A model generated the notes under the pieces. That model was not told the DNA's origin and made no database searches. It saw only the letters and a list, made by a program, of their open reading frames with translations. Below are positions 31,814 to 42,066 of a DNA stretch of 64,000 bases, one piece after another (the first letter of the stretch is position 1; every line of letters starts with the position of its first letter). The position numbers were made by a program, and so were the translations under genes. Origin of the DNA: Hymenobacter negativus. GTDB lineage: Bacteria; Bacteroidota; Bacteroidia; Cytophagales; Hymenobacteraceae. The stretch spans positions 62,001 to 126,000 of the forward strand of contig NZ_JAEDAE010000001.1 of NCBI RefSeq assembly GCF_016056375.1. The letters are read 5' to 3'.

Positions 31814-33724
31814 TTACACCTCCGCCAGCATTTCCCAACGGTCATTCAACTGCGCCAATTCCTTTTTCACCTGCTCAAATTTCACCGTCGCATCTTTCAG
31901 CTGCGCGGCGTTTTCGTAGATTTTGGGGTCGGCGAGCTGCTTTTCGTAGCCGGCCAGTTCCTTTTCCAGCACGTCGATTTTGGCTTCCACTTCGGCTAGT
32001 TCCTTGAGGGCTTTTTTCTGGTCGGGCGACGAAGTTTTGGCCGGCATGGGGTCAGCTTTTTTCTCCTCCTTGGGCTGCGGCTTGTTGGCCGACGGTGAGG
32101 GCAGGCCGGCTTTTTTGGCGGCTTTCTCGCGGTCGTCCTGCCACCGCTCGTACTCCTCGTAGGTGCCGGGGTACTCCTTCAGCTGGTAGTCTTCGATAAA
32201 CCAGATTTTGGTGGCCACGTTTTCCACGAAGTACCGGTCGTGGCTGATGACGATGAACGTGCCCTCGTACTGCTCCAGCGCCTGGATGAGGATGTTCACC
32301 GACACCATGTCCAAGTGGTTGGTCGGTTCGTCGAGCAGCAGGAAGTTGGCTTCCGAAATCAGCGTTTTGGCCAGGGCCACGCGGCTTTTCTCGCCGCCGC
32401 TCAGCACCTTGATTTTCTTGAACACCTCGTCGCCCGTGAACAGAAACGAACCCAGCACCGAGCGCAATTCCATGTCGTTACGCTTCGAGCCGGCCTCGCT
32501 CATCTCCTGCAAAATCTCGTTGTCGAGCGTGAGGCTCTCGAGCTGGTGCTGGGCGTAGAACGACATAATCACGTTGTGGCCCAGCTGGTGCTTGCCTGCC
32601 GTGGGGGCCTCGGTGCCGGCCACCAGGCGCATCAGGGTCGATTTGCCCTTGCCGTTGGCCCCGATTAGCGCAATTTTATCGCCGCGCTCGATGTGCACGT
32701 TGGTGTCGCGGAAAATCAGCTTCTGGTCGTACTTCTTCGTCACGTGCTCCATGCGCAGGATGTGGCGGCCGGGCTCGACTTTGAAGGTGAACTTCATGTT
32801 GATTTTGGCCGCGTCCTGCGCCACGTCCTCAATGCGCTCCAGCTTGTCCAGGGCCTTCACGCGGCTCTGGGCCTGCTTGGCCTTGCTGGCCTTGGCCTTG
32901 AAACGCTCGATAAATCGCTCGGCCTGCCGAATCTGGGCCTGTTGGTTCTCAAAAGCGCCTTTCTGGATGAGGTTGCGCTCCTCTTTTTCTTCGAGGTAGT
33001 AGCTGTAGTTGCCGGCGTAGGGCACCAGCTTGCCGCCCAGTACTTCCACCGTGGTATTGGTAGTACGGTCGAGGAAGGCGCGGTCGTGGCTCACGATGAT
33101 GACGGCGCCCTCGTAGTCGGCCAGGTAGTTCTCAATCCACTTGATACTGGGCAAGTCCAGGTGGTTGGTAGGTTCGTCAAGCAGCAGGAGGGAAGGCTGC
33201 TGGAGCAGGATTTTGGCCAGCATCACGCGCATGCGCCAGCCGCCCGAGAAGCTTTTCAGCGGTTTTTGCAGGTCTTCGGTCGAGAAGCCCAAGCCTTCCA
33301 GAATTTCCTCGGCGCGGGCTTGCATGGTGTAGCCGCCCAGTGCCTCAAACCGCTCCTGCATGGTGGCCAGCTTGTCCACCAAATCATCGGAATAATCGGT
33401 TTCGAAGAGTACCAGAATTTCGTCGATTTTCTTCTGCAATTCCAGCGCTTCCTCAAAGGCCTGCATGGCCACGTGCAGAATGCTTTCGTGCGTGTCGTAG
33501 CTCAGCAAATCCTGGTTGAGGAAGCCCAACGTCACTTCCTTGCTCATCGAAATCGAGCCACCGTCGGCCTTGTATTCGCCTACGAGTAGGCGCAGCAGCG
33601 TCGATTTGCCGGTGCCGTTGAGGCCGATGAGGCCGATTTTATCCTTGGGCTTGATGTGCAGGCTGGCGTTGTCGTACAGCGTGCGGGAGCCGAAGTGGAA
33701 GTCGAGGTCGGAGATTGAAATCAT
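31814..33724 (-). CDS. ABC-F family ATPase
   Basis: 636 aa, cytoplasmic, no transmembrane segments. Two ABC modules: Walker A GLNGTGKST with signature FSGGWRMR and Walker B LLLLDEPTNHLD, then Walker A GANGKGKST with signature LSGGEKSR and a second LLLDEPTNHLD. The linker region (about 240-310) is basic and coiled. The C-terminal about 100 residues form a coiled-coil tail as in Uup/YheS-type members. ABC-F proteins act on the ribosome. TACCTTTG on the minus strand (33754-33747) is the likely -7 element. Confidence 0.95.
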   Translation of the reverse strand: MISISDLDFHFGSRTLYDNASLHIKPKDKIGLIGLNGTGKSTLLRLLVGEYKADGGSISMSKEVTLGFLNQDLLSYDTHESILHVAMQAFEEALELQKKIDEILVLFETDYSDDLVDKLATMQERFEALGGYTMQARAEEILEGLGFSTEDLQKPLKSFSGGWRMRVMLAKILLQQPSLLLLDEPTNHLDLPSIKWIENYLADYEGAVIIVSHDRAFLDRTTNTTVEVLGGKLVPYAGNYSYYLEEKEERNLIQKGAFENQQAQIRQAERFIERFKAKASKAKQAQSRVKALDKLERIEDVAQDAAKINMKFTFKVEPGRHILRMEHVTKKYDQKLIFRDTNVHIERGDKIALIGANGKGKSTLMRLVAGTEAPTAGKHQLGHNVIMSFYAQHQLESLTLDNEILQEMSEAGSKRNDMELRSVLGSFLFTGDEVFKKIKVLSGGEKSRVALAKTLISEANFLLLDEPTNHLDMVSVNILIQALEQYEGTFIVISHDRYFVENVATKIWFIEDYQLKEYPGTYEEYERWQDDREKAAKKAGLPSPSANKPQPKEEKKADPMPAKTSSPDQKKALKELAEVEAKIDVLEKELAGYEKQLADPKIYENAAQLKDATVKFEQVKKELAQLNDRWEMLAEV

Positions 33725-33881
33725 GGGGTCGCGGGGTATTCAGGCGCAAAGGTACGGCCGAGGAGGGGGCCGCCGGCTAAAAAACCGTGCTGCTGGAATA
33801 CGCAACCGCCAAACCGGACCGGAAAGTGCGAAACGGCACCGTCCGCTCGGGTTGGTTCGGCATAACCAATTAGTTGGAGCC

Positions 33882-36596
33882 CTATTTAGATGGACCCTTC
33901 GGCAGTGGGGCCTGGTCCTGCGCTTCGCTTAGCTTCTGGGCTATTTTCTGCGGCACGCCCGCGTTGTTGAACAGGCCGCTTACCACGCCCTGCCGCCAGA
34001 GCGCAAACACCGAAAAGCGCGGTTCGCGGGTGCTTTTCATTTCGCCGGTCACCAGCTCGCCGCGCTTGCGCGGGTTCTGGTCGCGAATCACGATGACGTT
34101 GACGGCCTTCGAAATAACTCGCTTAATGAGGGTTTTCTTGACTTCCTCGTGCTTGTAGCCCAGCAGTTCCATCTGCAAACCAGTGTATTCGGCCCACATG
34201 GTGCCGGTGGTGCCCTGGCGGTCCACCCGCATATCGAACCGGATGCGCTGAGCCTGGCCGCGCTTGAACTCCACCAGCTTGGTGGGCACAGTCATAGAAT
34301 TGAGCATAGCAAACGGACCGGGTCCAAACACGCCCCAGATATGGTGGCGGCCTTTAGGGTTGAGCAAATACACGGATAACTGCGCATCGAGCCGGCACTG
34401 GTTTTGGAGGTAGGTGGTGGCCCGGCCGGTGAGGGGCGTGGCGGGCGTCTGGTGCCGCCGGTCGTTGCTCAGGTTCAGGAACGTACCGTTGAATCGGTTG
34501 ATGTTCATGGTGCCGGTGATGGGCGTGAGCGGGCTGCGGTAGGTGGTGTAGAGGTTGCCGTTCACGAGGTCGAGGCGGGGCACGTCGACGATTACGGGCA
34601 GGTTGAGCATCTCCTCGGGCGAGATTTTGGACTTGTTCGGGTTGATGGGCCCGCGGCCGTCGGAGGCAATGGTGACGACCGGGCTTTGCACGGTGGCGCG
34701 CTTCATCCGAAAATCGCCGTGGTTCACCAGCCCCACAAAATCGAGCCCGGCCAGCGCCAGCCGCTTCACTTTAATGGTGACGGCCGGGGCCTGGTAGCCC
34801 TTGTGCAGGTTCATCCCGATAGGCGAGAAACGGGGGCGCAGTAGCATGTCGCTGAATGTCAGCTGATGGGCATCGGTGTCGAGGTGCACGTGCTGGCTGC
34901 TGGCCCGATAAAAAGGGCGGTCGAAGGGGGCAGAAAACCGGCCGGTATTCAGCACCCAAGCGCGGGCGTAGGCAATGCGGGCCGGGTCGATGTTCGCCAC
35001 CGAATCGATGCGGATGGATTTGCCGGTCGCGTTCAGGTCGCGCACGTGAGGAGCATGCCGCCAGCGGCCGAAGCGCACGTCGGCGTGGTTCACGCGCACC
35101 ACGGCCAGGTCGGAGCGGCGCAGCTGTTTCGAGAGTAGCTTCCAGAAGGGCGGAGGGGGCTGCACGGGCGGCGTGAAATCGAGGTCCGGCCGGTCCAGCA
35201 CCAGGCTCTGGGCCTTGAAATGGCGTTGTTGCAATGCCTTGGAATCGAGGCCAGCCAATGCCAGGCCGGGCAGCTTGAGGTCGACACGCACGCCGCCGGG
35301 CTTGCCCTGGCCCGGCGCGGGCGGCCGAATCCGCACCGAGCGCAGGTCAAACGTTCCTTTCGCGGTTGATAAATGCACACTGCCCAGCGCCAGCGCATGC
35401 GCCTCCACCGTGGCTTGGCTGCGGCCCAGCGCCACTTCCCAGGCATTGGCAAAGAAAATGCGCTGCGCATCGGGCGCATTCAATGAATCAAAATGAATGG
35501 CCGTGCCCGCCACTTGCAGGCCGTGGATGACGGGATTTGCCGCTGCGCCCTGCACCCGCACGTAGCCTTCCTGCACAGCCAGATGCGCCAAATCCAGGCT
35601 TTTTAGATATTCCAGAGGTGATGTTGCCTTTCCCGCTGAGCCTGTAGCGGGCAAACTGGCGGTGAGCTGCGGCTGCCGAATCAGCAGTGAATCGGCCCGA
35701 AACCGGTGCTGGTGCTGCAACTCCGCCGCCCGCAACCCGGTGAGGAGCAGGCGCGGCAGCGTCAAATCAATGCGGGGCTTACCGGCGGTGGCATTTCCCA
35801 GCGGTTGCACCCGCCCAGAGTCGAGTTGGATGCGCTGGTCAGCGGTCGAAACAGTGAGCCCGGCCACGGCTAGCTGGTGGCCGCCCGCGTGCCCCTGCGC
35901 GTGTTGCAGCCGCAAATTCCAGCCAATAGCATAGCCCAGACGCTGCGAATCGGCCGCGCCGGCCGCGCTGATGAGCAGGTTCTGGGCGCTCAGGTCGGCG
36001 CGGCGAAATTGAGCCGTGGGCTGATTTTGCGTGCCGCCGGGCTGGTAGTTGGCCTGAATATGTTGCAAGCCAAAATAGCCGATATCCAGGCCTTTGAGCT
36101 TGAGCGGTAGTTTTTCGTGCAGTGGCTTACCAGCGTTTTTGGTGGGTTTATGAGCCAATGCCAGTACTTCAACCCGGGCCGAATCCAGCACCACGCTATC
36201 AACTGGCACCACGCCCTTCCGCAACAGCGCCAGCAGGCCGATACCCGTGATATCGATTTGGGCCACGTCGAGCCGGATGCGGGGCAGGGTATCGGCCACG
36301 GTGGCGGCGGGGCGCAGGCGCAGGTCGCTGAGCCGAATGACGCGCTGCCACAGGCTGGTGTGCAGGGCGCCCACTTGCAGACGGTACTGGCCGTGGGTTT
36401 GGGTGCTTACTTGCTGCACCAGCTTTCGGCGCAGCCACGGGTCGAGCATGCGTTGGGCCACCAGGGTGAGCACGAGCAGCACCGCCGCCACGCCCAGCAG
36501 CCACCAAACCCAGCGACGGGGCCGGGGCGAAGGAGCTTCGGGCGCACGGGGTGCGGCAGGAGACGGAAGGGCGGTGGGTGCAGCTAGTTCGGACAC
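33882..36596 (-). CDS. Large AsmA-like envelope protein
   Basis: 904 aa from GTG 36596 (VSELAAPTALPSP); a TTG at 36677 would add 27 residues of low plausibility, and no ATG precedes the membrane helix. After a Pro-rich cytoplasmic start, one transmembrane helix (WVWWLLGVAAVLLVLTLVA), then a long periplasmic beta-rich region with repeated strands such as LDVAQIDITGIGLLALL, FRADSLLIRQPQL, QSLVLDRPDLDFTPP, and a C-terminal section resembling AsmA/DUF748-type proteins. These bridge-like proteins are linked to lipid transport or outer-membrane assembly. Assignment is by architecture. Confidence 0.7.
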   Translation of the reverse strand: MSELAAPTALPSPAAPRAPEAPSPRPRRWVWWLLGVAAVLLVLTLVAQRMLDPWLRRKLVQQVSTQTHGQYRLQVGALHTSLWQRVIRLSDLRLRPAATVADTLPRIRLDVAQIDITGIGLLALLRKGVVPVDSVVLDSARVEVLALAHKPTKNAGKPLHEKLPLKLKGLDIGYFGLQHIQANYQPGGTQNQPTAQFRRADLSAQNLLISAAGAADSQRLGYAIGWNLRLQHAQGHAGGHQLAVAGLTVSTADQRIQLDSGRVQPLGNATAGKPRIDLTLPRLLLTGLRAAELQHQHRFRADSLLIRQPQLTASLPATGSAGKATSPLEYLKSLDLAHLAVQEGYVRVQGAAANPVIHGLQVAGTAIHFDSLNAPDAQRIFFANAWEVALGRSQATVEAHALALGSVHLSTAKGTFDLRSVRIRPPAPGQGKPGGVRVDLKLPGLALAGLDSKALQQRHFKAQSLVLDRPDLDFTPPVQPPPPFWKLLSKQLRRSDLAVVRVNHADVRFGRWRHAPHVRDLNATGKSIRIDSVANIDPARIAYARAWVLNTGRFSAPFDRPFYRASSQHVHLDTDAHQLTFSDMLLRPRFSPIGMNLHKGYQAPAVTIKVKRLALAGLDFVGLVNHGDFRMKRATVQSPVVTIASDGRGPINPNKSKISPEEMLNLPVIVDVPRLDLVNGNLYTTYRSPLTPITGTMNINRFNGTFLNLSNDRRHQTPATPLTGRATTYLQNQCRLDAQLSVYLLNPKGRHHIWGVFGPGPFAMLNSMTVPTKLVEFKRGQAQRIRFDMRVDRQGTTGTMWAEYTGLQMELLGYKHEEVKKTLIKRVISKAVNVIVIRDQNPRKRGELVTGEMKSTREPRFSVFALWRQGVVSGLFNNAGVPQKIAQKLSEAQDQAPLPKGPSK

Positions 36597-36752
36597 GGTA
36601 TTTGGCGGAAAGTGGATAACGCAAACGGCCCTTGGTAGGGTTGTGCTCCAGCCCGCTGAGTCGATGAAAAGGCGCAATTCCCCGACCAGTCAGCTGGTTA
36701 AAAATGCCGGCCGGCTTACCGTAGCTTCGGCCGGATTCATTACTTTTAGGCC

Positions 36753-37310
36753 ATGCCTACCCCATCCGCCGCCGACGCCCTGGGCGCGGCCCTGCTGGCT
36801 TCTTTCCGCCACAGCTTTCAGCAATATAAAACCCTGGCCGACCGCGCCCTGGGCCAGCTCAGCGATGCCGAATGGCTGCACCGGCCCGCGCCGGGCAGCA
36901 ACAGCGCTGCCGTCATCGTGCAGCACATGGCCGGCAACCTGCGCTCGCGCTTCACCGATTTCCTGACCACCGACGGCGAGAAGCCCACCCGTCAGCGCGA
37001 CCAGGAATTTGAGGAGCCCCAGAGCGCGGCCGGCATTCCGGCGCTGCGGCAGGAGTGGGAAGCCGCCTGGCAAGTCTTGTTCGATTTGCTGAACGAGCTG
37101 CAACCGGCCGATTTGCTGCGCACCGTTACCATTCGGGGCGAGGCGCACTCGGTGCTGGAGGCCGTGCAGCGGCAGGTGGCGCATTATGCTTCACACGTAG
37201 GCCAACTGGTGCAGCTGGCTAAAATCATTCGGGGCGATGATTTTCAATCCTTAAGCATCCCGCGCGGCCAAAGCCAGCAGTTCAACCAAGCCATGCAGGA
37301 CCGAAAATAG
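36753..37310 (+). CDS. DUF1572 / DinB-like four-helix protein
   Basis: 185 aa. DinB superfamily bundle with metal-binding histidines in AVIVQHMAGNLRSRF and VQRQVAHYASHVGQLVQLAKII, and the WLHRPAPGSNS segment typical of DUF1572. Probably a thiol-dependent metal-binding enzyme of unknown substrate. TACTTTTA at 36741-36748 may be a weak -7 element. Confidence 0.88.
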   Translation: MPTPSAADALGAALLASFRHSFQQYKTLADRALGQLSDAEWLHRPAPGSNSAAVIVQHMAGNLRSRFTDFLTTDGEKPTRQRDQEFEEPQSAAGIPALRQEWEAAWQVLFDLLNELQPADLLRTVTIRGEAHSVLEAVQRQVAHYASHVGQLVQLAKIIRGDDFQSLSIPRGQSQQFNQAMQDRK

Positions 37311-37351
37311 GGACGCTCGTGCATCTACTTGGCCGTCCTCCCGTAAGCAAC

Positions 37352-37981
37352 ATGCCAATGATTCAGCCTGATTTTCTGCCCGGCTGCCCCGCCGAGAACA
37401 CCGATTGGCCCCCGCCCCATATGCTTGCCATCACCACCCTGCTCACGCCTCCTCACGCCGCGCACATCAACCGCATCATCAAGCGCTTAGAGAAAAAGTT
37501 CGGGCTCGACGACGTGCAGGCCACCCCCGACCCGCACCTGACCTACCAGCTGGCCGGCGTGCACAAGCTCTCGGCCCTGAAGGAAGTATTAGCCGATGTG
37601 GCCGCCACCACCGAGCCTTTTTCGGCCTTCACCACCGGCCTGGGCGTGTTTCCGGGCGAGCGGCCGGTTATCTACATCCCCGTGCTGCGCTCCGACGCCC
37701 TCAATGCCCTGCACCACCGCATCATCGAGGCCACCGCGCCACTGTGCCTGCGCACCGACAAGTTCAGCGGCCCTGATTGCTGGCTGCCGCACATTTCCCT
37801 GGCCCTGCACGACACCACCCCCGACCTGCTCGGTCCGGTGTTGAGCTACCTCAACGAAGAAACCTACAACCTGAAAATTGAGATAAATAACCTCGCCATC
37901 CTGCGTCAGCAAGGCGACTTGTTCCTGCAGGAAGAAACCTTCCAGCTGGGGGTGGAACAGGCAGTGCTAAAAGAAAAATAG
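37352..37981 (+). CDS. 2H phosphoesterase, 2'-5' RNA ligase-like
   Basis: 209 aa from ATG 37352 (MPMIQPDFLPG); ATG 37421 (MLAITTLLTPP) is the alternative and fits the domain start well. Two HxT/S motifs of the 2H superfamily: PHLTYQLAG and PHISLALHD, each followed by hydrophobic strands. Possible activities include cyclic phosphodiesterase or RNA 2'-5' ligase. It lies 41 nt after the DUF1572 gene and is probably cotranscribed with it. Confidence 0.82.
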   Translation: MPMIQPDFLPGCPAENTDWPPPHMLAITTLLTPPHAAHINRIIKRLEKKFGLDDVQATPDPHLTYQLAGVHKLSALKEVLADVAATTEPFSAFTTGLGVFPGERPVIYIPVLRSDALNALHHRIIEATAPLCLRTDKFSGPDCWLPHISLALHDTTPDLLGPVLSYLNEETYNLKIEINNLAILRQQGDLFLQEETFQLGVEQAVLKEK

Positions 37982-38025
37982 GCTAGCAGGACAGTGTAGC
38001 CGGTCCATTTAAGCATCAAACCCCA

Positions 38026-38658
38026 CTATACCGACGGCGGAATCTGGGTGCCGTTGTCAAGGCTCTGCCATAGGTACTTGCAGGCCAGCGAGCGGTAGGG
38101 CCGCCAGGACTCGGCAATCACAATCATGCGTTTTTGCAGAGCGCGGCCGGTTTCTTCCAGGCCGTAGTGCTTGCGCATGGCGTTTTGCACGCCCAGGTCG
38201 CCTTCGGCAAACACATCGGGCTGGTCGAGGGCGAATATCTGGAGCATCTGGGCCGTCCAGCGGCCCACGCCTTTGATGGCGGTAAGGTGCTGGGTAAAGG
38301 CCTCCTCCGAAAGGCTGGTGAGGTGTTCGTAGTCGAGCAGGCCCCGCTCGTTGTACTCGGCAATGGCTTTGAGGTAGCCGGCCTTCTGGCGCGAGAGGCC
38401 CACGGCGCGCAGCTCGTCCTCACTCAGCGCCAGCACTTCGCGCGGCTCGGGGTAGCCCTCGGGCGGAAACAATGCCTGGAAGCGCTTCCAGATGGCCGCC
38501 GCCGCTTTGGTCGAAATCTGCTGGCTTACGATGGCGCGCAGCAGGGCTAAGTACAGGTCTTCGTGGGGGCGCGGATGAATGTCGCGGCCGTTGGCAATGA
38601 CGGCCCCGAGAATCGGGTCGACGGCCGAAAGGTGTTCGATGGCGGCTTGGTTGAGCAT
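38026..38658 (-). CDS. DNA-3-methyladenine glycosylase, AlkA-like
   Basis: 210 aa HhH-GPD glycosylase. ALLRAIVSQQISTKAAAAIWKRFQALFP, the helix-hairpin-helix TAIKGVGRWTAQMLQIFALDQPDVF and catalytic Asp in EGDLGVQNAMRKHYGL. No AlkA N-terminal TBP-like domain, so closer to the compact MagI/AfAlkA-type enzymes that remove alkylated bases. ATG 38658 directly abuts the TAA of the phosphatase gene upstream, implying coupling. Confidence 0.9.
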   Translation of the reverse strand: MLNQAAIEHLSAVDPILGAVIANGRDIHPRPHEDLYLALLRAIVSQQISTKAAAAIWKRFQALFPPEGYPEPREVLALSEDELRAVGLSRQKAGYLKAIAEYNERGLLDYEHLTSLSEEAFTQHLTAIKGVGRWTAQMLQIFALDQPDVFAEGDLGVQNAMRKHYGLEETGRALQKRMIVIAESWRPYRSLACKYLWQSLDNGTQIPPSV

Positions 38659-39351
38659 TTAGCGGGGCGTAAGGTGGGAGTAGCGCGACTTGTCCGGTAA
38701 GTCGTCGGGGTTAACGGGCAGCATAATGATATCGAGCACGTCGCCGGTCGGGGAGAGGCGCAGGGCCGTGAGGTTGCGCCCGAATACCGCGCCCGTGTCG
38801 ATGTACATGGTGTGGGAATCGGGGTCGTGGATGGGTTCGCCGTCATCCATGGGGGTGTGGCCCACCACTTGCAGCTGCGGAAGGCGCCGCAGCGGCCCTC
38901 GCCGCCACAAGATGCCGTCGGAACTGTCGCGGTCCAGGGCCAGCTCCAGCGGGATGTCGGCCAGACCGGCGTGGCTTACCAGCACATGGTCATTTTGCCA
39001 CAGCAGCGGGCGTTGTTCGAGCCAAGGCAGGTGCCGGGCAAGTAGTTTGGGCTGCCGCTTATATTGGTCGGTGGTGCTGCGTCCGCCCCAGTTCAGCCAG
39101 CCGGGGTAGGGACCCTGAGGGCTGAAGTGGTGCAGCAGAGCATCCTCGTGGTTGCCCATCAGGAAGGTGGTCGACTCGGGGTACTGCTCGTTCAGCTGCC
39201 GGGCCAGCTCCACGGTTTCGGGAATATGGGCTCCCCGGTCCACCAAATCGCCCACCTGAATGAGGTAGTCGGTGGCCGGGTTCCAGCGCTTCAGCATTTC
39301 GCTGAAAGTATAAAAGCACCCGTGCACATCGCCAATGATGAATAGATTCAT
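38659..39351 (-). CDS. PPP-family metallophosphatase
   Basis: 230 aa from ATG 39351. Serine/threonine protein-phosphatase-like motifs: IIGDVHGCFYTF, VGDLVDRGAHIPE, FLMGNHEDALLHH, VLVSHAGL and VVGHTPMDDGEP. Similar to bacterial PrpA or ApaH-like enzymes; the substrate (phosphoprotein or nucleotide) cannot be decided. Immediately upstream of, and coupled to, the glycosylase gene. Confidence 0.9.
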   Translation of the reverse strand: MNLFIIGDVHGCFYTFSEMLKRWNPATDYLIQVGDLVDRGAHIPETVELARQLNEQYPESTTFLMGNHEDALLHHFSPQGPYPGWLNWGGRSTTDQYKRQPKLLARHLPWLEQRPLLWQNDHVLVSHAGLADIPLELALDRDSSDGILWRRGPLRRLPQLQVVGHTPMDDGEPIHDPDSHTMYIDTGAVFGRNLTALRLSPTGDVLDIIMLPVNPDDLPDKSRYSHLTPR

Positions 39352-39400
39352 GGCTTTGAAAACAGTGAAAAGAGGGCGGAAAGGTCCTGCCGGAAAGGTT

Positions 39401-40681
39401 TTAGCCGTGTTTTTTTGCCGCATCCGTATTTGGCTGCGCCACGCCCAGCCAGCGCACCAGTGGCCCGATAGTAAGGCCCTGGCCGATAATCGAAAACACC
39501 ACCACCACGTAGGTAATGCCCACTAGCAGCTCGCGCGGCATGGTGGCCGGCAGGCTCAGGGCCAGCGCCACCGACAGCCCCCCACGCAGCCCGCCCCAGG
39601 TGAGCACGGCCAGGCTGTGGTCGGAAGCCCGGAAGGTGTTGCGTACCCGCAGCAGCCCCAGCGGCAGGGCCACTGCCGCCAGCCGCGCCGCCAGCACCAC
39701 CGCAATGGCCGCCAGCCCCGCCAGCACTGTGCGCCCGGGAATGTGCAGCACCAGCACTTCCAAGCCCATCAGCACAAAGAGCAGCGCGTTCAACACCTCA
39801 TCAATCAGCTCCCAGAACTTGTCTACGTAGTCCTGCGACGCATCCGAAAGCATGCCGCCGCTGCGGCTGAAGTGGCCCACCAGCAGCCCGGCCATCACCA
39901 TAGCCAACGGTCCGGACGTGTGCAGGTACGTGGCCAGGGCCGTGCCGCCGGCCACCAGCGCCAGCGTAATAAGCACCTCTACCTGGTAGTTGTCGATGGT
40001 GCGCAGCAACCAGCCCGCGCCCAGCCCCAGGGCCGTGCCCAGGGCCAGCCCGCCCACCGTTTCGCGCAGAAATATGGCGAGGGCGTGGCTGAGCGTCACG
40101 TCGCCCGGCCCCAGCAGGGCCACTTCCAGCGTCACCACAAACAGCACCACGCCCACGCCGTCGTTGAACAGCGACTCGCCCACAATCTTCGTTTCCAGTG
40201 ATTTCGGAATGTTGGCTTTGGTCAGTATGCTCAGCACCGCCACTGGGTCGGTGGGTGAAATCAGCGCCCCAAACAGCAGGCAGTAGATGAATGGCGTGGG
40301 CAGCCCAAACCACGGCAGCAGCAGGTACATGGCCCCCGCCACCAGCGCCGTACTCAGGGGCGTGCCCACCAGTGCCAGCACGCTCACCGGCCAACGCAGC
40401 CGTCCCAGGCTGCGGGTATCAACGTGAATAGCGCCCGCAAACAGCAGAAACCCCAGCATCACCTGCATCACGATGGTGCTGAAGTCGAGCCGGTTCACCA
40501 GCCTTGCAAACTCCAGCACCGGCGTCACCTCAAACTGCGCCAGCCCCACCAGCGCCAGCGACGCCACCAGCCCCAGCACCATCAGCCCAATGGCGGTGGG
40601 CATTTTCAGAAAACGCAGATTGACGTAGGCAAAAGCCGCCGCAATGACGAGCAGGAGCGCAAGGGCAGTGTAGAGGTCCAC
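39401..40681 (-). CDS. Cation:proton antiporter, NhaP/CPA1 type
   Basis: 426 aa from GTG 40681, twelve or so hydrophobic helices. CPA1 motifs: FLLFAGAIHVDTRSLG, ISPTDPVAVLSIL, GESLFNDGVGVVLFVV (with the ND pair of the ion site) and TWGGLRGGLSVALALSLP. It exchanges Na+ or K+ for protons. No C-terminal regulatory domain. An intergenic palindromic element lies just upstream. Confidence 0.93.
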   Translation of the reverse strand: MDLYTALALLLVIAAAFAYVNLRFLKMPTAIGLMVLGLVASLALVGLAQFEVTPVLEFARLVNRLDFSTIVMQVMLGFLLFAGAIHVDTRSLGRLRWPVSVLALVGTPLSTALVAGAMYLLLPWFGLPTPFIYCLLFGALISPTDPVAVLSILTKANIPKSLETKIVGESLFNDGVGVVLFVVTLEVALLGPGDVTLSHALAIFLRETVGGLALGTALGLGAGWLLRTIDNYQVEVLITLALVAGGTALATYLHTSGPLAMVMAGLLVGHFSRSGGMLSDASQDYVDKFWELIDEVLNALLFVLMGLEVLVLHIPGRTVLAGLAAIAVVLAARLAAVALPLGLLRVRNTFRASDHSLAVLTWGGLRGGLSVALALSLPATMPRELLVGITYVVVVFSIIGQGLTIGPLVRWLGVAQPNTDAAKKHG

Positions 40682-40713
40682 GGTGGTTGAGGCAAATGAG
40701 TACGAAGAATACG

Positions 40714-40819
40714 TTTGTCATCCTGAGCGTAGCGAAGGACCTTATCACGTTTGCAACGGTTGGATTACTGCAAGCTATTCAGTTGTTATAAAGTCCTTCG
40801 CTGCGCTCAGGATGACAAA
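40714..40819. repeat. Dispersed palindromic element, copy B
   Basis: Ends TTTGTCATCCTGAGCG and CGCTCAGGATGACAAA are near-perfect inverted complements. Inside: AGCGAAGGACCTTATCACG and its diverged partner ATAAAGTCCTTCGCTG. 106 bp, almost the same length as copy A. Confidence 0.9.
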
Positions 40820-40828
40820 CCGAGTCAC

Positions 40829-41875
40829 TCATTCACTCATTGAACCCAGTGCCGCTTCAATGCGCGCCACCATCGCATCATCCACGTCCAGATGCGTTAC
40901 AAAGCGAATCCACTGCGGCCCGAAGCTGCTGGCCCGGATGCCCTGCGCCTCCAATGCGGCCAGGAAATCGGCGGCGGGTAGTGTATCATGCAAGCGGAAG
41001 ATGACGAGGTTGGTTTCCGGGTTCAGCACCTCGGCCACGTAGGGCTGCCGGCGCAGCGTGGCGGCCAGCTGGGCGGCGCGGCGGTGGTCGTCGGCCAGGC
41101 GGTCGACGTGGTTTTCCAGCGCGAAAAGTCCGGCGGCGGCCAGGTAGCCGGCCTGCCGCCACCCGCCGCCCATCACCTTGCGAATGCGCTTGCACTTCTT
41201 AATAAAATCGGCCGAGCCCAGCAGCACCGAGCCCACCGGCGCCCCCAGGCCCTTGCTCAAACACACCGAAATAGAGTCGAACAACTGCCCGTAATCTTCG
41301 CTGCGCTGGCCGGTAGCCACCAATGCGTTGAAAATGCGTGCGCCGTCGAGGTGCCGCGCCAGGCCGTGCTTTTTCGCCACTTCGCTGATGGCCTGCAAAT
41401 CTTCCAGCGAATAGCAGCTGCCGCCGCCGCGGTTGTGCGTGTTTTCCAGGCACACCAGGCGGGTGGTGGGGTAATGCACGTTTTCGGGCCGAATGGCGGC
41501 CTCCACCTGCGCGGCCGTGAGGCGGCCCCGCTCGCCCGGCAGCAGCGCCACCGACGCCCCCGAGTGAAACGCAATGCCGCCCACTTCCCACAAATACACG
41601 TGGGCCGTCTGCTCGCAAATCACCTCGCTCAGCGGCTCGGTATGGGCCTTGATGGCAATCTGATTGGTCATGGTGCCCGAGGGGCAAAACAGGCCGGCCT
41701 CCAACCCGAAACGGGCGGCGGCGGCTTCTTCGAGGCGGCGCACGGTGGGGTCTTCCTCGTACACATCGTCGCCCACGGGGGCGGCCCACATGGCGGCCAG
41801 CATGGCAGGGGTGGGGCGCGTCACGGTATCGGAGCGCAAATCAGCTAGGGGCAGTTCGGGTTTTTCAGTAGGCAT
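40829..41875 (-). CDS. Low-specificity L-threonine aldolase
   Basis: 348 aa from ATG 41875 ([22 protein letters not shown]). PLP fold-type I aldolase that splits threonine to glycine and acetaldehyde. Motifs: [66 protein letters not shown], and the PLP lysine region [19 protein letters not shown]. An upstream in-frame extension to 42052 is unlikely. TACTTTTG on the minus strand (42000-41993) is the probable -7 element. Confidence 0.94.
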   Translation of the reverse strand: MPTEKPELPLADLRSDTVTRPTPAMLAAMWAAPVGDDVYEEDPTVRRLEEAAAARFGLEAGLFCPSGTMTNQIAIKAHTEPLSEVICEQTAHVYLWEVGGIAFHSGASVALLPGERGRLTAAQVEAAIRPENVHYPTTRLVCLENTHNRGGGSCYSLEDLQAISEVAKKHGLARHLDGARIFNALVATGQRSEDYGQLFDSISVCLSKGLGAPVGSVLLGSADFIKKCKRIRKVMGGGWRQAGYLAAAGLFALENHVDRLADDHRRAAQLAATLRRQPYVAEVLNPETNLVIFRLHDTLPAADFLAALEAQGIRASSFGPQWIRFVTHLDVDDAMVARIEAALGSMSE

Positions 41876-42066
41876 AAGCGGTAATAGAGGGAAGCGGCTA
41901 ATCGAAAAAGAGCGCAGCACAAGCAGTCCGAAATTTCGGGAGTGCCGCAGATTGGCGCTACGGAAATTCGGAACCAGGCCGGGTGGCCGGGGCAAAAGTA
42001 GCGCCCGAAACCCGGCGACTGCCCCTTGCCCGAATGCGCAGTAATTCAGCAAAATGCCTCGCAGGC